The position numbers were made by a program, and so were the translations under genes. A DNA stretch of 64,000 bases, taken from positions 4,989,001 to 5,053,000 of the forward strand of contig JAFFSR010000347.1 of NCBI GenBank assembly GCA_017163975.1. The letters run 5' to 3'. The notes below the pieces were generated by a model. That model searched no databases, was not told the DNA's origin, and saw only the letters and a program-made list of their open reading frames with translations. Source of the stretch: Anastatus disparis (Eukaryota; Arthropoda; Insecta; Hymenoptera; Eupelmidae). Below, one piece after another: positions 24,414 to 34,866 of this stretch. Within the stretch, counting starts at the first letter, position 1. Each line of letters begins with the position of its first letter.

Positions 24414-24480
<67 letters not shown>
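24414..24480. repeat. (TA)n microsatellite
   Basis: A pure TA run adjacent to the mariner end. A second run lies at 24513-24551 inside the following small element. The open frames of repeated YI/IY here are microsatellite artefacts. Confidence 0.95.
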
Positions 24481-24485
<5 letters not shown>

Positions 24486-24497
24486 TAAATGCATATT

Positions 24498-24510
24498 CTA
24501 AGCGACGTTA

Positions 24511-24554
<44 letters not shown>

Positions 24555-24636
24555 AATTACAAAAGATGAGACATTTTGACAGACAACAAAAATAATATTG
24601 TACTAGCGTAAAATACCTCGCTCCTAACGTCGCTTG
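24498..24636. repeat. Small MITE-like element around a TA run
   Basis: AAGCGACGTTAGGA at 24500-24513 and TCCTAACGTCGCTT at 24622-24635 are perfect inverted repeats enclosing a TA microsatellite and about 70 bp of other sequence. No clear target duplication is visible. Confidence 0.65.
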
Positions 24637-24739
24637 GTTAAATTTCTCCATCAATTTAGAATTCGCAATGTAAAATGGTGGTAGATATTAATTTTTAGAA
24701 TTTAACTTTAAAGAGTACAATCTTAAGGTTGCTTTTTCA

Positions 24740-26945
24740 ATTCAATTGAATTACACGACGATGATTTAATGTCCTGAATATTGTGGTAGGAATCAAGATT
24801 TACTGTAGTAACATATTTAATTACATATAAATATACCTTAAATTAATCAAATTAGATTAATCACGTTTCAATATTTTAAATTTAATGTAGAAATCAAAAT
24901 TTATCTAAGTATCTTATTTGAATGCTCACAAATAAACATCAAATCTATATAATTAATTTAAAGGTAATTCAATATTTTAAATTTTAAAATAGACATTAAA
25001 ATTTTTTTGAAGTTCGCAATTGATTGCACAACAATAAACCACAAATAAATCAATTAAATTGATGACAAGTCAATATTTTGAATTTTGATGTAGAAATCAA
25101 AATTCATTAAAACACCATATTTAATTGCACACGAATGAAACTCAAATTAAACAAATTAAATCAAAGGTAATTCAATATTTTGTATTTAATGTGGGAATCA
25201 AAATTCATTGAAGCATCTTATTAAATTCACATAAATAAACCACAAATTGATCAAATTCAATATTTTGAATTTTGTTATAAAACTCAAACTTATTGAATCA
25301 TCACAATTGATTACACGAAATTAAACCTTAATTTTTTTTTTTTTCTGCTTTAGTGGCCCCGATTTTTTCGGCTTAAGAGCGATTTCGCTGGCACCCATAC
25401 CACCTTTGTGTGTGGGTGTTCCTACAAGTCCTTGTTTTTACCATATCCTATCAAATTTGTTGTGACTTGTATTTGCACTACCAAACACTAACTAACCTTA
25501 ATTCTACCCGATCCCCGAGAAAATCTTGGACTGCCGCGTTCCAAGAGCAGTCGGTAAGTAGATTTCTACGGTCGGTTCCCGCATTTGCCCAAGCCTAGAC
25601 CTGTGACGTAGGGAAAACTCCCCCAGGAGAAAACCCACGCCAGGAACATTAACCCATCGCACTCAGAGATTCTTTTTCCAATGAAAAAAAAGCCTGAAAA
25701 AAATTTCAAGTGTTTTCACCGGGAATCGAACCTCCGACCGCTGGAGTGAAAATGTAGAGACCGTATAAGGCGTGCGTCTTAGCCGGTTACGTTACTGACG
25801 CTCTCTAAACCTCAAATTAAATAAATTGAATCGACGGCAATTCAATATTTTGAATTTTGATGTAAAAATACAAATTTGTTAAAGTAGTATATTCGAAAGC
25901 ACACAGATGAACCCTCAAATAGATTAAATGAAATCGATAATAATTTAACATTTGGTGTAAAAATTAAAATTTATCAAAGCAATATAATTGGTCGCACAAT
26001 TTAAACATTTAATTAATATAAATGAATTGATGTTAATTCAATATCTTGAATTCTGATGAAGGAATCAAAATTTAATAAAGCATCATATTTGATTGCACAC
26101 AAATAAAACTCCAAATTAACCAAATTGGATCGATGGAAATTCGATGTTTCGAATTTCGATAAAAAAATAAAATTTATTAAGACGTCATATTTAATTGTAC
26201 ACATGTAAGACTCATATTAACCAAATTAAATCTATATAAATTTAATATTTTAAAATTTGATGTGAAAAATAGAATTAATTAAAGCTATTTATTTGATTGC
26301 ACACAAATAAACCTTAAATTCAATAAATGGAATCGACAATTTTGCTATATTTTGAATTTTGACGTACAAGACAATATTTATTATAGCATCATATTTAAGT
26401 CTAACAAATAGACCTCAAATTAACCAAATTAAATCGGTGGTAATTCAATATATTGATTTTAACGCCCAAACGAAAATTTATTCGAGCATTATACTTGGTT
26501 GTATACAAACAAACTCATATAAACCAAATTGAATCAATAATAATTCAACATTTTAAATTTTGCAGTGGAAATCCAAATTTATTAAAAACATCATATTTGA
26601 TTACGCAAATAAACCCCAAATTATTGAAATTTAATCAAAATTATTCAATATTTTGAATTTGATATAAAAATCAAAGCATGTTATAATTATATTAATTGAA
26701 CGCAAATAAACTTGAAATCAATCAACATCAAGGAATGATGTTTGTATTTTCTAAAATCTAATATAAAAAGCACAATTTATTAAAACATCACTTTTGATTA
26801 AAGAAAAATAAACATAAAATTAATGAATTTCAATCAATGGTAATTCGATATTTTCAATTTTAAAATAGAAATCAAGATTTATATAATAAGCATCATATAT
26901 AACTGCACACAAATAAACCGTAAATTCAGCAGATGATTACAATTA
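24740..26945. repeat. Degenerate satellite of about 100 bp period
   Basis: The word CAATATTTTGAATTTTGATG and relatives recur at about 24869, 24970, 25072, 25173, 25259, 25841, 25945, 26039, 26144, 26249, 26346, 26447, 26548, 26647, 26738 and 26848. Other shared words are 'cacaaataaacctcaaatt' and 'aaaatttattaaagcatcat'. The period is 86-107 and mostly about 101. Units are diverged, so this is an old array. It is interrupted by a SINE at 25333-25806. Confidence 0.88.
25333..25806 (-). mobile_element. tRNA-derived SINE within the satellite
   Basis: On the minus strand a tRNA-like head carries box A (AACCGGCTAAGACG) and box B (GGTTCGATTCCCGG). A body of about 370 bp and an A tail (poly-T at 25332-25345 on the plus strand) follow. 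It is flanked on both sides by the satellite word 'aaacct(t/c)aa', which fits a target duplication but is also part of the satellite unit. The body is much more GC-rich than its surroundings. Confidence 0.85.
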
Positions 26946-27383
26946 TACAGTCACGAAGCTTATGTGCTAAAAGTAAGATTTAGAATTTCGTCAACGTATG
27001 GTATTATCAACTGCAATGAGTAAAAAGCTACTATAAGCGTCTAAGGCACGGTCTGTTTAAAATAATTTTTAGAGCCTTACTGATAAGTCTTAAATAAAAA
27101 GACTTATACAAAACATTGTTCTTATAGCTGAGATTTGTATGGATATGCTGTTAAACATGCACAAAATTCACAAAACATTAAAATCACCTTTAACAAAAAA
27201 TTTATTGTAATTCAATAAATATCATGATCGTTGAAACAAAAAGATAAAGTCATAATGATGACTATTGTAAATGTACAATGTTATTTTCATCAACATCATC
27301 ATAAACATCGGTAACCGTCATCGTTGAAACTTTTTTATTATTATAGACATAATTAACTTAATTCTAATTAGTGACATAATCAA
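26946..27383. other. AT-rich spacer
   Basis: It separates the satellite from the minisatellite. No repeat or gene was recognised. Confidence 0.6.
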
Positions 27384-27937
27384 CAATGTATGTGTATGCG
27401 TGTATCAATGTTTGCGTGTAGGCACGTGAAAACGCGTGCTATTATCTGTCTAGGTGTATAACTATGTATGATAGTGTGTGATCGCATATGAAAGGCTTAC
27501 AAACATGTGCACACACGTACTTACACGTACGAACACGTGCATACTCGTACATACACGTACACACACCCACAAACGCGTACGCACATTTAGGAACACATAC
27601 AAATAAGTATATACATATACAAACACGTAAACACAGGTACAAACACCTACAAACACGTAAACACAGGTACAAACACCTACAAACACGTACGAATGTGTAT
27701 ACACACGTGCAAACATGTACAGATGTGTATACACACGTAAAAACACGAACACACACGTGCGAACGCCTACACACATTTGTAATCGCGTACAAATAGGTAC
27801 ACACACGTACAGACACGTACACACGTACACACACATACACACATGTACACACACCTACAATTACGTAAAAACACGAACAAACACGTTTAAACACGTACGC
27901 ACACCTACAAATACGTACGCACATCTACAAACACGTT
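27384..27937. repeat. CA/CGTA-rich minisatellite, left part
   Basis: Degenerate 10-14 bp units of the type ACACGTACAAAC. The same repeat resumes at 44090, immediately after the 3' LTR of the retroelement, so one array has been split. The long open frames on both strands here are repeat artefacts. Confidence 0.92.
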
Positions 27938-28441
27938 CTGACGCCCCAAAGCACCCTGTTTTTTTCCCTTTTTATTTTTTTTGTATATCATTATAATTTG
28001 TATTTTTATTTATTTTAATTTAATTTTATTATTTTTCATTATTAATTGTTATATTTTTTATTATTTAATTATTTGAAAAATTATTCATTTGAATTTTAAT
28101 ATATTTTTTATTATTTTCAAATTATTTATTTGTTTTCAAATTAATTATTTCTTTTAAAAATATATTTTATTCTTTTTGTTATTTTATTTAATGAATTATA
28201 GTTATTTAGTTATATTTTAGATTTCTATATTAAATTGATTACCTTTATAAAGGCATAGTAAGCGCGTGACCTCACAGCGTGCGAGGCAACCTCACAGCGT
28301 GCTTACCATGTCTTAATATTTAGTCATATAAGAGCGAGCGAAACGGAGAAATAAAACTCCGAAACTTCGTAAAGCCTGTAAGCACGCGCAACATTCAAAG
28401 CTCCCCACCATTGCAAGAGAGATGGAGAGAAGCTCTGCGCT

Positions 28442-28449
28442 TATAAAAG
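28442..28449 (+). promoter_or_regulatory. LTR TATA box
   Basis: TATAAAAG preceded by a GC-rich segment. The same octamer occurs at the equivalent place in the 3' LTR (43238-43245). Transcription is expected to start about 25-35 bp downstream, near 28475. The hairpin arrays then fall in the 5' leader of the RNA. Confidence 0.65.
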
Positions 28450-28497
28450 CACAAGTCTCGCTGACTTGCGCGCCTTATTCTTGAACTGACTCTGACG

Positions 28498-28836
28498 GGT
28501 AAAACATAGGGACATACAAGCGTTTAGGCTTAACGCCCTTTGTTTACCTGAGTTGAGATTAAATTAAGAATTTGATTTAATTTTTTTCTTGACCGTAGAA
28601 TATTTTGGCTTAGCAAGAGAAACAATTGGGACATATAAGCGCTTAAGCTCGACGCTCTTTGTTTTTTAAAGCCAAAATTAAATATAAAACTTAATTTCTT
28701 AAACCGATAACAATTGGGACGTATAAGCGCCTAAGCTTAACGCCCTTTGTTATCTAAGGTTTTTATTAAAAAAGAAATTCAAATTGAGCTTTATTGACTC
28801 TGGGGACATACAAGCGCTCTAGGCTTAACCCCCCAG
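28498..28836 (+). other. Hairpin family A, four tandem copies in the LTR leader
   Basis: Copies: A1 28498-28548, A2 28602-28678, A3 28701-28762, A4 28800-28836. Each has the core GGGACATAYAAGCG, a short AAGC/GCTT stem, and AACGCCC (variants in A2 and A4). Closing stems differ but pair: GGTAAA/TTTACC, ATTTTGGCTT/AAGCCAAAAT, GATAACAA/TTGTTATC with AAACC/GGTTT, and CTGGGG/CCCCAG. Copies A1-A3 and a truncated A4 recur in the 3' LTR at about 43296-43605. No known RNA family was recognised. Confidence 0.75.
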
Positions 28837-29904
28837 GTTAATATCAAGAGCTATCAAATAAAATAAAATAAATTGAGTTCATGTCTTTAAAAAGCTTCTC
28901 TTTTTCTCTCACCAAAGAGTTTTCACCTTTTTTTGTAATTATATATATATTCCTCTTTTAAAAAAACGATGGCCGGATGTTGTAAAACATTTTATACTAA
29001 GAACGTGATTGGTGCGTTGAATAGAATCATATGATTGTCAAAAAACGAGATTTGATTTACTATAATATGCTTAAATAAAATCATCGATTTAGAATTTAAT
29101 AATAAAAATCATTGATAAAATAATTAAATTATAATTATTGAGTTATAGTTTGATTTTTTAAATAAAATTATTAGTATAAACATCGCCAACTTCCGCTTAC
29201 AAAAATTCCTTTTGTGTGAAGTTGTCGAGAGTGCGAAGTACCGCTCTATATTCATTTGTTATTGTATACTTCAAATTAGAACATGGTAACAATTCTATGC
29301 CATTTACTTCTGAATTCTCTTTTTAAAAATTGTACTATAAAATAGTATATTAAGAAAATGCAGATGTTATGAACTTTTTAGCTTATAACAATATCATAAA
29401 ATATTTATCTATGAGCCTGGGCAAGTAATTTGGTAAATTTGAAATAAGATTTAAAATATTTTGGAATATTTTAAAATAAATAATAAAAAAACCGATAAGT
29501 AATACAATTTCGACAGTATAATTTAGTATGTAAAATATTTCTAGATTGACAGCTTAAAATTTTTTTTTTGAAAAACATAGTATAATATTTGCCTAAAATG
29601 TACTATTTTTAAAAGTTTGTTTATTCAATTTCAAAATTCAAATTGAATCACGCTTAGAATAAACAGTTTTTCTGCAAAATAAAATTAAAAATCTTTTATT
29701 TGAAAGACTGATATAATTACTATAATTAAGAAAATATAAATTTTTATTTTTATTTTTATTTGTATTTTAAAAATAGGAACGATATACATATCGTTAAGAA
29801 TTTATTTGAACTATTTTGTTTTTTATATATTTTATAAATTTCATATTGTTTAAAATATTAATTTTTAAATAACTTCATCCATTAGTTATTGAGAATTTAG
29901 GATT

Positions 29905-30070
29905 CCAATTCCACACAGCATGGAAGATTTGGAATATTCCCGGAATATTCTTATGTCCGCGAGAAATCCATGTAAAAACATTTCAAACATTTCATGAAAT
30001 ATTTTTACATGGGTTTTTCGCGAACATAGGAATATTCCGAAAATATTCCAAATCTTCCATGCTGTGTGGG
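29905..30070. repeat. Palindromic insert of about 165 bp
   Basis: CCACACAGCATGGAAGATTT at the left and its reverse complement at the right enclose further mirrored sequence (GGAATATTCC, CGCGA, CATGTAAAAA), leaving an unpaired centre of about 25 bp. It behaves like a MITE. No clear duplication was found. Confidence 0.75.
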
Positions 30071-31091
30071 ATATTATATATTAAAATTTTTATGGTACCA
30101 GAAATTAAAAATTCATAAATGCTAATGAATAAATTTATTTAAAAATTTATACCATCTAATGCATTTCTTTTCCTGAAATTTTGCACTAAAATGTGAATAT
30201 ATTCAATATTTATGAGTGTAGGTGTAGTGTCCGTTTTATGTCTCCTTTAAATGAGAAATTTTAGGTGATGATAAAACTAGAAAAGTCGTTTTTATAAACC
30301 ACATTACATTGTATTAAAAACAGATGTTTTTAATCATGGATAATTTTACATGACTATGTCCAGAGATCGATCTTGGAATTCTCTTAAGATATATCTTGAA
30401 AATCAAATACATTAGATTGATATTAAAAATTATGTGTATGAAAAGTTATATATTTGTAAAATAACTTTTGACTTTGTAATAATTTACGTTATTTAAATTT
30501 TAAAAGATTTAAGAAATGTCTAAAAAATAATTTAAAAGTTTACTATTTCTTTAATTTTTTAAATGGGATTTATTTTTCTCGAAGTTTTCCGTATCTATAA
30601 ATTCATTGATGCCGCGTAAACTGCTCTGATACATTAGTATATAACATCAATTTCTTTACTGATGCTGATATTAGTAGGTATGAAATTATTGTTATTTAAT
30701 AAAAAAAATAACACTATATTTACAGTCAATCATTAAAAATATATATACATTTAGATTAGATATAAGGCGCGCTTGCGTGCATGGATTTTCTAGTTATTTA
30801 AATAAAAGATCATTTAAGATAACATATATATATATATATTTCCTTTTATTATTAAAAATAATAATACATTAAATACTAACTGTGACCTCACTTATATTTA
30901 TAATATAAAGAATTGATAGAGAATTTGAGAGAGAATAAGTAAGAAAAAAGAATAAAATAAAAGATAATTAGCAATAATCTTATTCTCTCTTGAATTCGAA
31001 TCATCACGTTAAAGGTCTATCTCTATCTTGTGCGTCGGCGCGACGTAGCAATTGGAAAGTATATCAGCGCGCGAGATGGATATTAATAAGA

Positions 31092-31163
31092 ATATATGTA
31101 CGCGCTTAGATGTGCGCCGATCCACGCCTATAAAGTGACGTACGCTAGCACACATCTAAGCGC
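31092..31163. repeat. Inverted repeat with a spacer of about 30 bp
   Basis: GCGCTTAGATGTGC and GCACACATCTAAGCGC form a stem around a spacer containing TATAAAGTGACG. This is a possible RNA hairpin or a small element relic. Confidence 0.6.
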
Positions 31164-31950
31164 ACCTGTAATAGTATAAGGTAAGATATGTAAATGTATC
31201 CCTTCTACTTGGTAGTAGGAGAGGATTGCGGCCGCGGCGGCTTGATCGACGCTTAAGCAGATCGAAGCCGAATCTTTGTACGGCACTCTTTGGTCAGCCT
31301 TCGTTAACTAAAGTAAATCTTAAATTTAATACGTGTTATTAGTACAAATTCTTTCTGATTATTCTGCAGGTCCGCGAGGAGCTGGATAACCACCAGCTCC
31401 GTACCGGTAGCAGCTATAACAGAATAAACCTTTTTTAACTTAAAACCAAGATTTAATTTAGTAAAATTGATTAAATATTAAATTCACGTGTATTTAATTT
31501 GTGAATTCATAAAATGTGTAAAATCTTATTTAATATTAACTTATCTTACGATTAGTAAGAATTTGATAAATATTATTTTTAATTAAGTGTTTTTTGATGA
31601 GTGTACATGAAGTACTCAAATTCCAATCACGCGTTACTTACTTGAATTTACCTGCATGTAGTATTATTTGCCGTTAACAAGTAATTAAATCTTAACGAAT
31701 CAAAATTAAAGTAAATGAATAGGCTCTTATAAGACTATAAGTCTTTGAGCTTTCTGGCTTATAAGAGGCAATATATTACTAATCACTAACAAAAACAAAC
31801 ACATAGAGACCCCGAACTGTACGTGACAAGACGTCCACTGCAAAAACGGGTCTGTGTAAAACAATAACCTTTATATCCTTTTCCTTTTACATGAGCACTT
31901 TGTGCTACCTTTTTTCAGGTGATAGGGTAAGGAGAGGTTATATAACAAAG

Positions 31951-32190
31951 GAAACGCCTAGCTTTATTTATAAGCTGGCGTTTCACTAACAAAATATTTA
32001 ACAGCTACCCTCCAATCTGTTCTATTGCCCGAACGCAGCTTGTGTGGTTTGTTAAAAAAGGGACCTAGCAGCTACACTCTCATCAGGCCTACTGCCCGAA
32101 CGGAGCTTTTTGTAGTTTGCTAGTAAAGTATTTAATAGCTACTCTCTAATCTGGCCCACTGCCTGAACGGAGCTTGCGTAGTTTATTAAA
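31951..32190 (+). other. Hairpin family B, three tandem copies in the 5' LTR, with a leading stem-loop
   Basis: A 13-bp stem-loop (GAAACGCC-AGCTT against AAGCTGGCGTTTC) at 31951-31984 precedes B1 31997-32056, B2 32065-32123 and B3 32131-32190. The core around CTGCCCGAACGGAGCTT is conserved. Lower stems differ but pair: TTTAACA/TGTTAAA, CTAGCA/TGCTAG and TTTAATA/TATTAAA, each next to a CTAC/GTAG-type stem. The 3' LTR has four copies (43681-43943). Confidence 0.75.
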
Positions 32191-32308
32191 TACATTAATG
32201 TTAATTATACAAATCGCATACATAAAATTAAAAATCTATTGCGTTTATATTATACGGTAATTAATCCAGCATCGAATTAGGACCATAATTTATTTTTTTT
32301 TTTTAAAG

Positions 32309-34257
32309 TGTAATGTGGGAATTTGTCCCCTATCCCACAGTTGCTATAATTTCAACTCTACAGTATAACCTCTGAATAAGTATCAATTTACTGATTACTT
32401 TCTTTGACTTCTCAGAATATAAACTATGAATTTATTAGCAATCAACTCGCTCGGGTGGATTCTAATCGGGTCTTCGTAGGGAACAATGATGAAACCGCTG
32501 ATGTAAACCAGCAATAAACAATTTAAATATTTTATAACAACACAATGTTAATAAACATTTAAATAACACTGTTAAGTAAAATACAAGAAAGGAGTAATTT
32601 TACTCTATATTTATTTAAGTAAATTTAACATCTTAATCACCCGACAATTTCTCAAAATTGTGTAAAGTGTAAGAAAATTGTGTGACTAAAACTCTGGCTC
32701 GACCTAATAAACTTTACGATCAATTATAATTAAATAAAATCAAATTGAACACGTGAAGTTAATATAAAATTTAATAATGGCGGCGAAACCGACGCTAAAT
32801 GTGACGAGCAAAATGGCGACGCGCACTGACTCTAAGTTCTCACTTGATGAAACGTAAAATGGAGGACTCACCTTAATAATAACCAGTGTTACTCTCCAAA
32901 ATACAACGGTCTCCAATAAATAACTTTCCAATCCAAAATCTCCTTTGCTCGTTTTAAACAAACTTCTCAGCTCTCTCGAAAATGCAAAAATGGCAAAATG
33001 GCAAAATGGCAAAATTGGCAAGATAGCAAAATTGGCAAGATGGCAAAATGACAGCGTAGAATCTCTAATGAATTCAACCTACTAAAGTGGAGTCAAGACT
33101 CAAAAAATATGGCTCAGCAAGCAGCAACGGAAAAATCAAAACAAGTGCAACAACCAAGATCCAATAGAGAAGTGTCGACGGAGCGTCTTTTCTCGAGCTC
33201 CTTCCTCTTCATCCCTTCTTTAATCAATTATGTCATAAATAGAATAATGGTTGATTGATTATTAATCCTTTCCGTAATCGTTATTTGTCAATTACAAAGG
33301 ATGTTAACCAATCAACACCTTTCTTTTTGGCGGCTTCTTTGATGTTAGCGCCGTCTATTTCTCGCGCGCTCCATTCAAATTTATATTAAGAATGCTCTAT
33401 ATACTAAGTCTCGATAATTCTGCATGCAATTGTATCACTATCTCTCTCTAGTACTCGATTTCTCCTATCTTCCATCACTCTCGCTCTTGATTTCACGTAT
33501 CTCCATATAAAAGACTTACACTACTTGATATTCTTACAATTGTCCATGTATGATATTCATTCTACTGCTATTTCTACAATATCCCATGTATATATGAGCC
33601 TGATGTATAAGCTATAGCTGGCTCCCCTTTTTCGCTGATCCTTTACTCTTCTTACGCATGACTCAATTTTCGTCTCGAGTCGGTCACTCACTGACGCTTC
33701 CTCTTTACTCTCGAGCACGTGTTACTAATGTTCCGCGTCGTTTCCCGGTTTCGCTCGTCATCGCGTACCGCGAATGTATTGTGCGTATATACCTATACAC
33801 CGGGTTTGTGTGTGAGTGTAAGTGTACAGGTGACAGTGCCGCGGCGTGCACGTCGTTATCAAGAACATAAGATGACGACGCACAAGAGCACTATCACAGG
33901 TTATATTTACATGTGTATTCTCTTCTTTTTATATATTGCGTGCAATAGTGGTATGACGTTACAGCCTTCACCGTAGCTCAACTCCTAGTGCACCATGAAA
34001 AACGGATGGTAAGTGTGGTTTTGCCTTCACCACGTGTTCTGATTTGAGGTTAGGTTCCCCTTTTCTCTCTGTATTTCTCTACCGGTAAGTCGTCTGCTCT
34101 CAGTAATTCTCATGTTCCTCAAAACAAACAAAAATACAACTGATTAATTTATTTAATTATGTTAATCAATGATCAGTTTAATGAGTGTATTTCGGCTCAT
34201 ATTTCTCTCTTATTCTCTTGAATAAATCATTTATTGAGATGCAATAAATACATCACA
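32309..34257 (+). mobile_element. Solo LTR of another retroelement, inside the 5' LTR
   Basis: It starts TGTAATGTGGGA and ends ACATCACA, and it is flanked by the 4-bp duplication AAAG (32305-32308 and 34258-34261). The 3' LTR of the host element has the uninterrupted site at about 44055. Inside are TATAAAAG at 33506-33513 and AATAAA words near the 3' end. A diverged partial relative lies at 60040-61025. It is 1949 bp long. No internal genes remain, as expected after LTR-LTR recombination. Open frames at 32740-33021 and 33658-33976 are not supported. Confidence 0.88.
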
Positions 34258-34291
34258 AAAGTAACTATTACCCACTTGGATACGTTACAAC

Positions 34292-34309
34292 TGGCAATCC
34301 TGCCAGGAT
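34292..34309 (+). promoter_or_regulatory. Primer-binding site
   Basis: TGGCAATCCTGCCAGGAT begins two bases after the LTR end (GTTACA), the usual place for the tRNA primer site, and it starts with TGG, the complement of tRNA CCA. I could not match it to a specific tRNA. Confidence 0.65.
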
Positions 34310-34367
34310 TAGTTTCGTAAAATTTAAACGCAAAAAATATATACGTTTTATTATAATAATAATTAAT

Positions 34368-34762
34368 ATGATACAAGACCTCGCAATAGATAGTTTCGTG
34401 CAGTCGCAAATTGCCGAGCTATTTGCACGTATCGGACGCGTTGAAGGCCTTGATGCCGATCGTTGGGATACGGTGTCTGTATTAACTGATAACGTAGAAT
34501 TTTCACGCGAACAAAATATTAAATTGATCGATACCGTGGATAAACAAGCGCGAGAAATCGAGAATTTAAAAAATACGAATAAAGCCTTATGCGAAGCCGT
34601 AAGACGTCTGGCGAATAAGAAAGAAAATATTTGTGTTCGTTAAGGCATTTTTACGAGTGTCGCGATTAAAAACTTTGCTACTTATAAAATCAAAAATGAA
34701 GAGCTTGATAATAAATTAAATGAGTTAGCTGCTCAAATTGCAAAATTAACTTTAAATTAACC
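34368..34762 (+). pseudogene. Small leader open frame upstream of gag
   Basis: The ATG at 34368 opens 91 codons (to TAA 34641-34643). After that stop the same frame stays open to a second stop near 34760, still with the composition of a coiled coil (heptad-like N, L, I, K, E). It lies between the primer-binding site and gag. It resembles no family I can name. It may be a capsid-associated or regulatory protein of the element, or a former N-terminal part of gag. The decoded sequence (QSQIAELFARIGRVEGLDAD at the start) looks protein-like rather than random. Confidence 0.5.
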
Positions 34763-34866
34763 TATAACATAAAATCTAAATTGAAAAATTTCTTTTTTAT
34801 GTTAAATAGAAAAAATCTCGGGTCCTAAATAAATCGATACTATAATAATTAAAATAAATTAATAAA

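Larger units (their letters stand above)
28837..31950. other. 5'-LTR-only stretch, no gene
   Basis: About 3.1 kb lacking from the 3' LTR. It is AT-rich to about 31000 and less so afterwards. It contains a palindrome (29905-30070), an inverted repeat (31092-31163), a small hairpin GAGCTGG/CCAGCTC (about 31379-31400) and a paired AGACCC/GGGTCT segment (about 31806-31855). No open frame of note. Confidence 0.6.
27938..34289 (+). repeat. 5' LTR of the Ty3-type element
   Basis: 27939-28815 matches 42681-43605, 31946-32308 matches 43632-44055, and 34258-34289 matches 44058-44089. The stretch 28816-31945 is present only here, and a solo LTR occupies 32309-34257. It starts TGACGCCCCAAAG and ends GTTACA. 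A TATA box (28442-28449), repeated hairpins (families A and B) and AATAAA-like words (28351) are inside. Because hairpin A4 is whole here and cut short in the 3' LTR, a deletion in the 3' copy explains the length difference better than an insertion here. The original LTR would then be about 4.4 kb. Confidence 0.8.

Noticed and set aside
24165..24501. Frames with long YI/IY runs
   Set aside because: Pure TA microsatellite translation plus mariner terminal repeat.
27442..27996. Long open frames on both strands in the CA/CGTA region
   Set aside because: They arise from a stop-poor short tandem repeat and occur in several frames at once. No protein family is suggested.
28498..28836. Known self-cleaving ribozyme (hammerhead or twister)
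   Set aside because: No CUGAnGA/GAAA hammerhead core, and I could not thread the twister consensus through the core with confidence. Left as unassigned.
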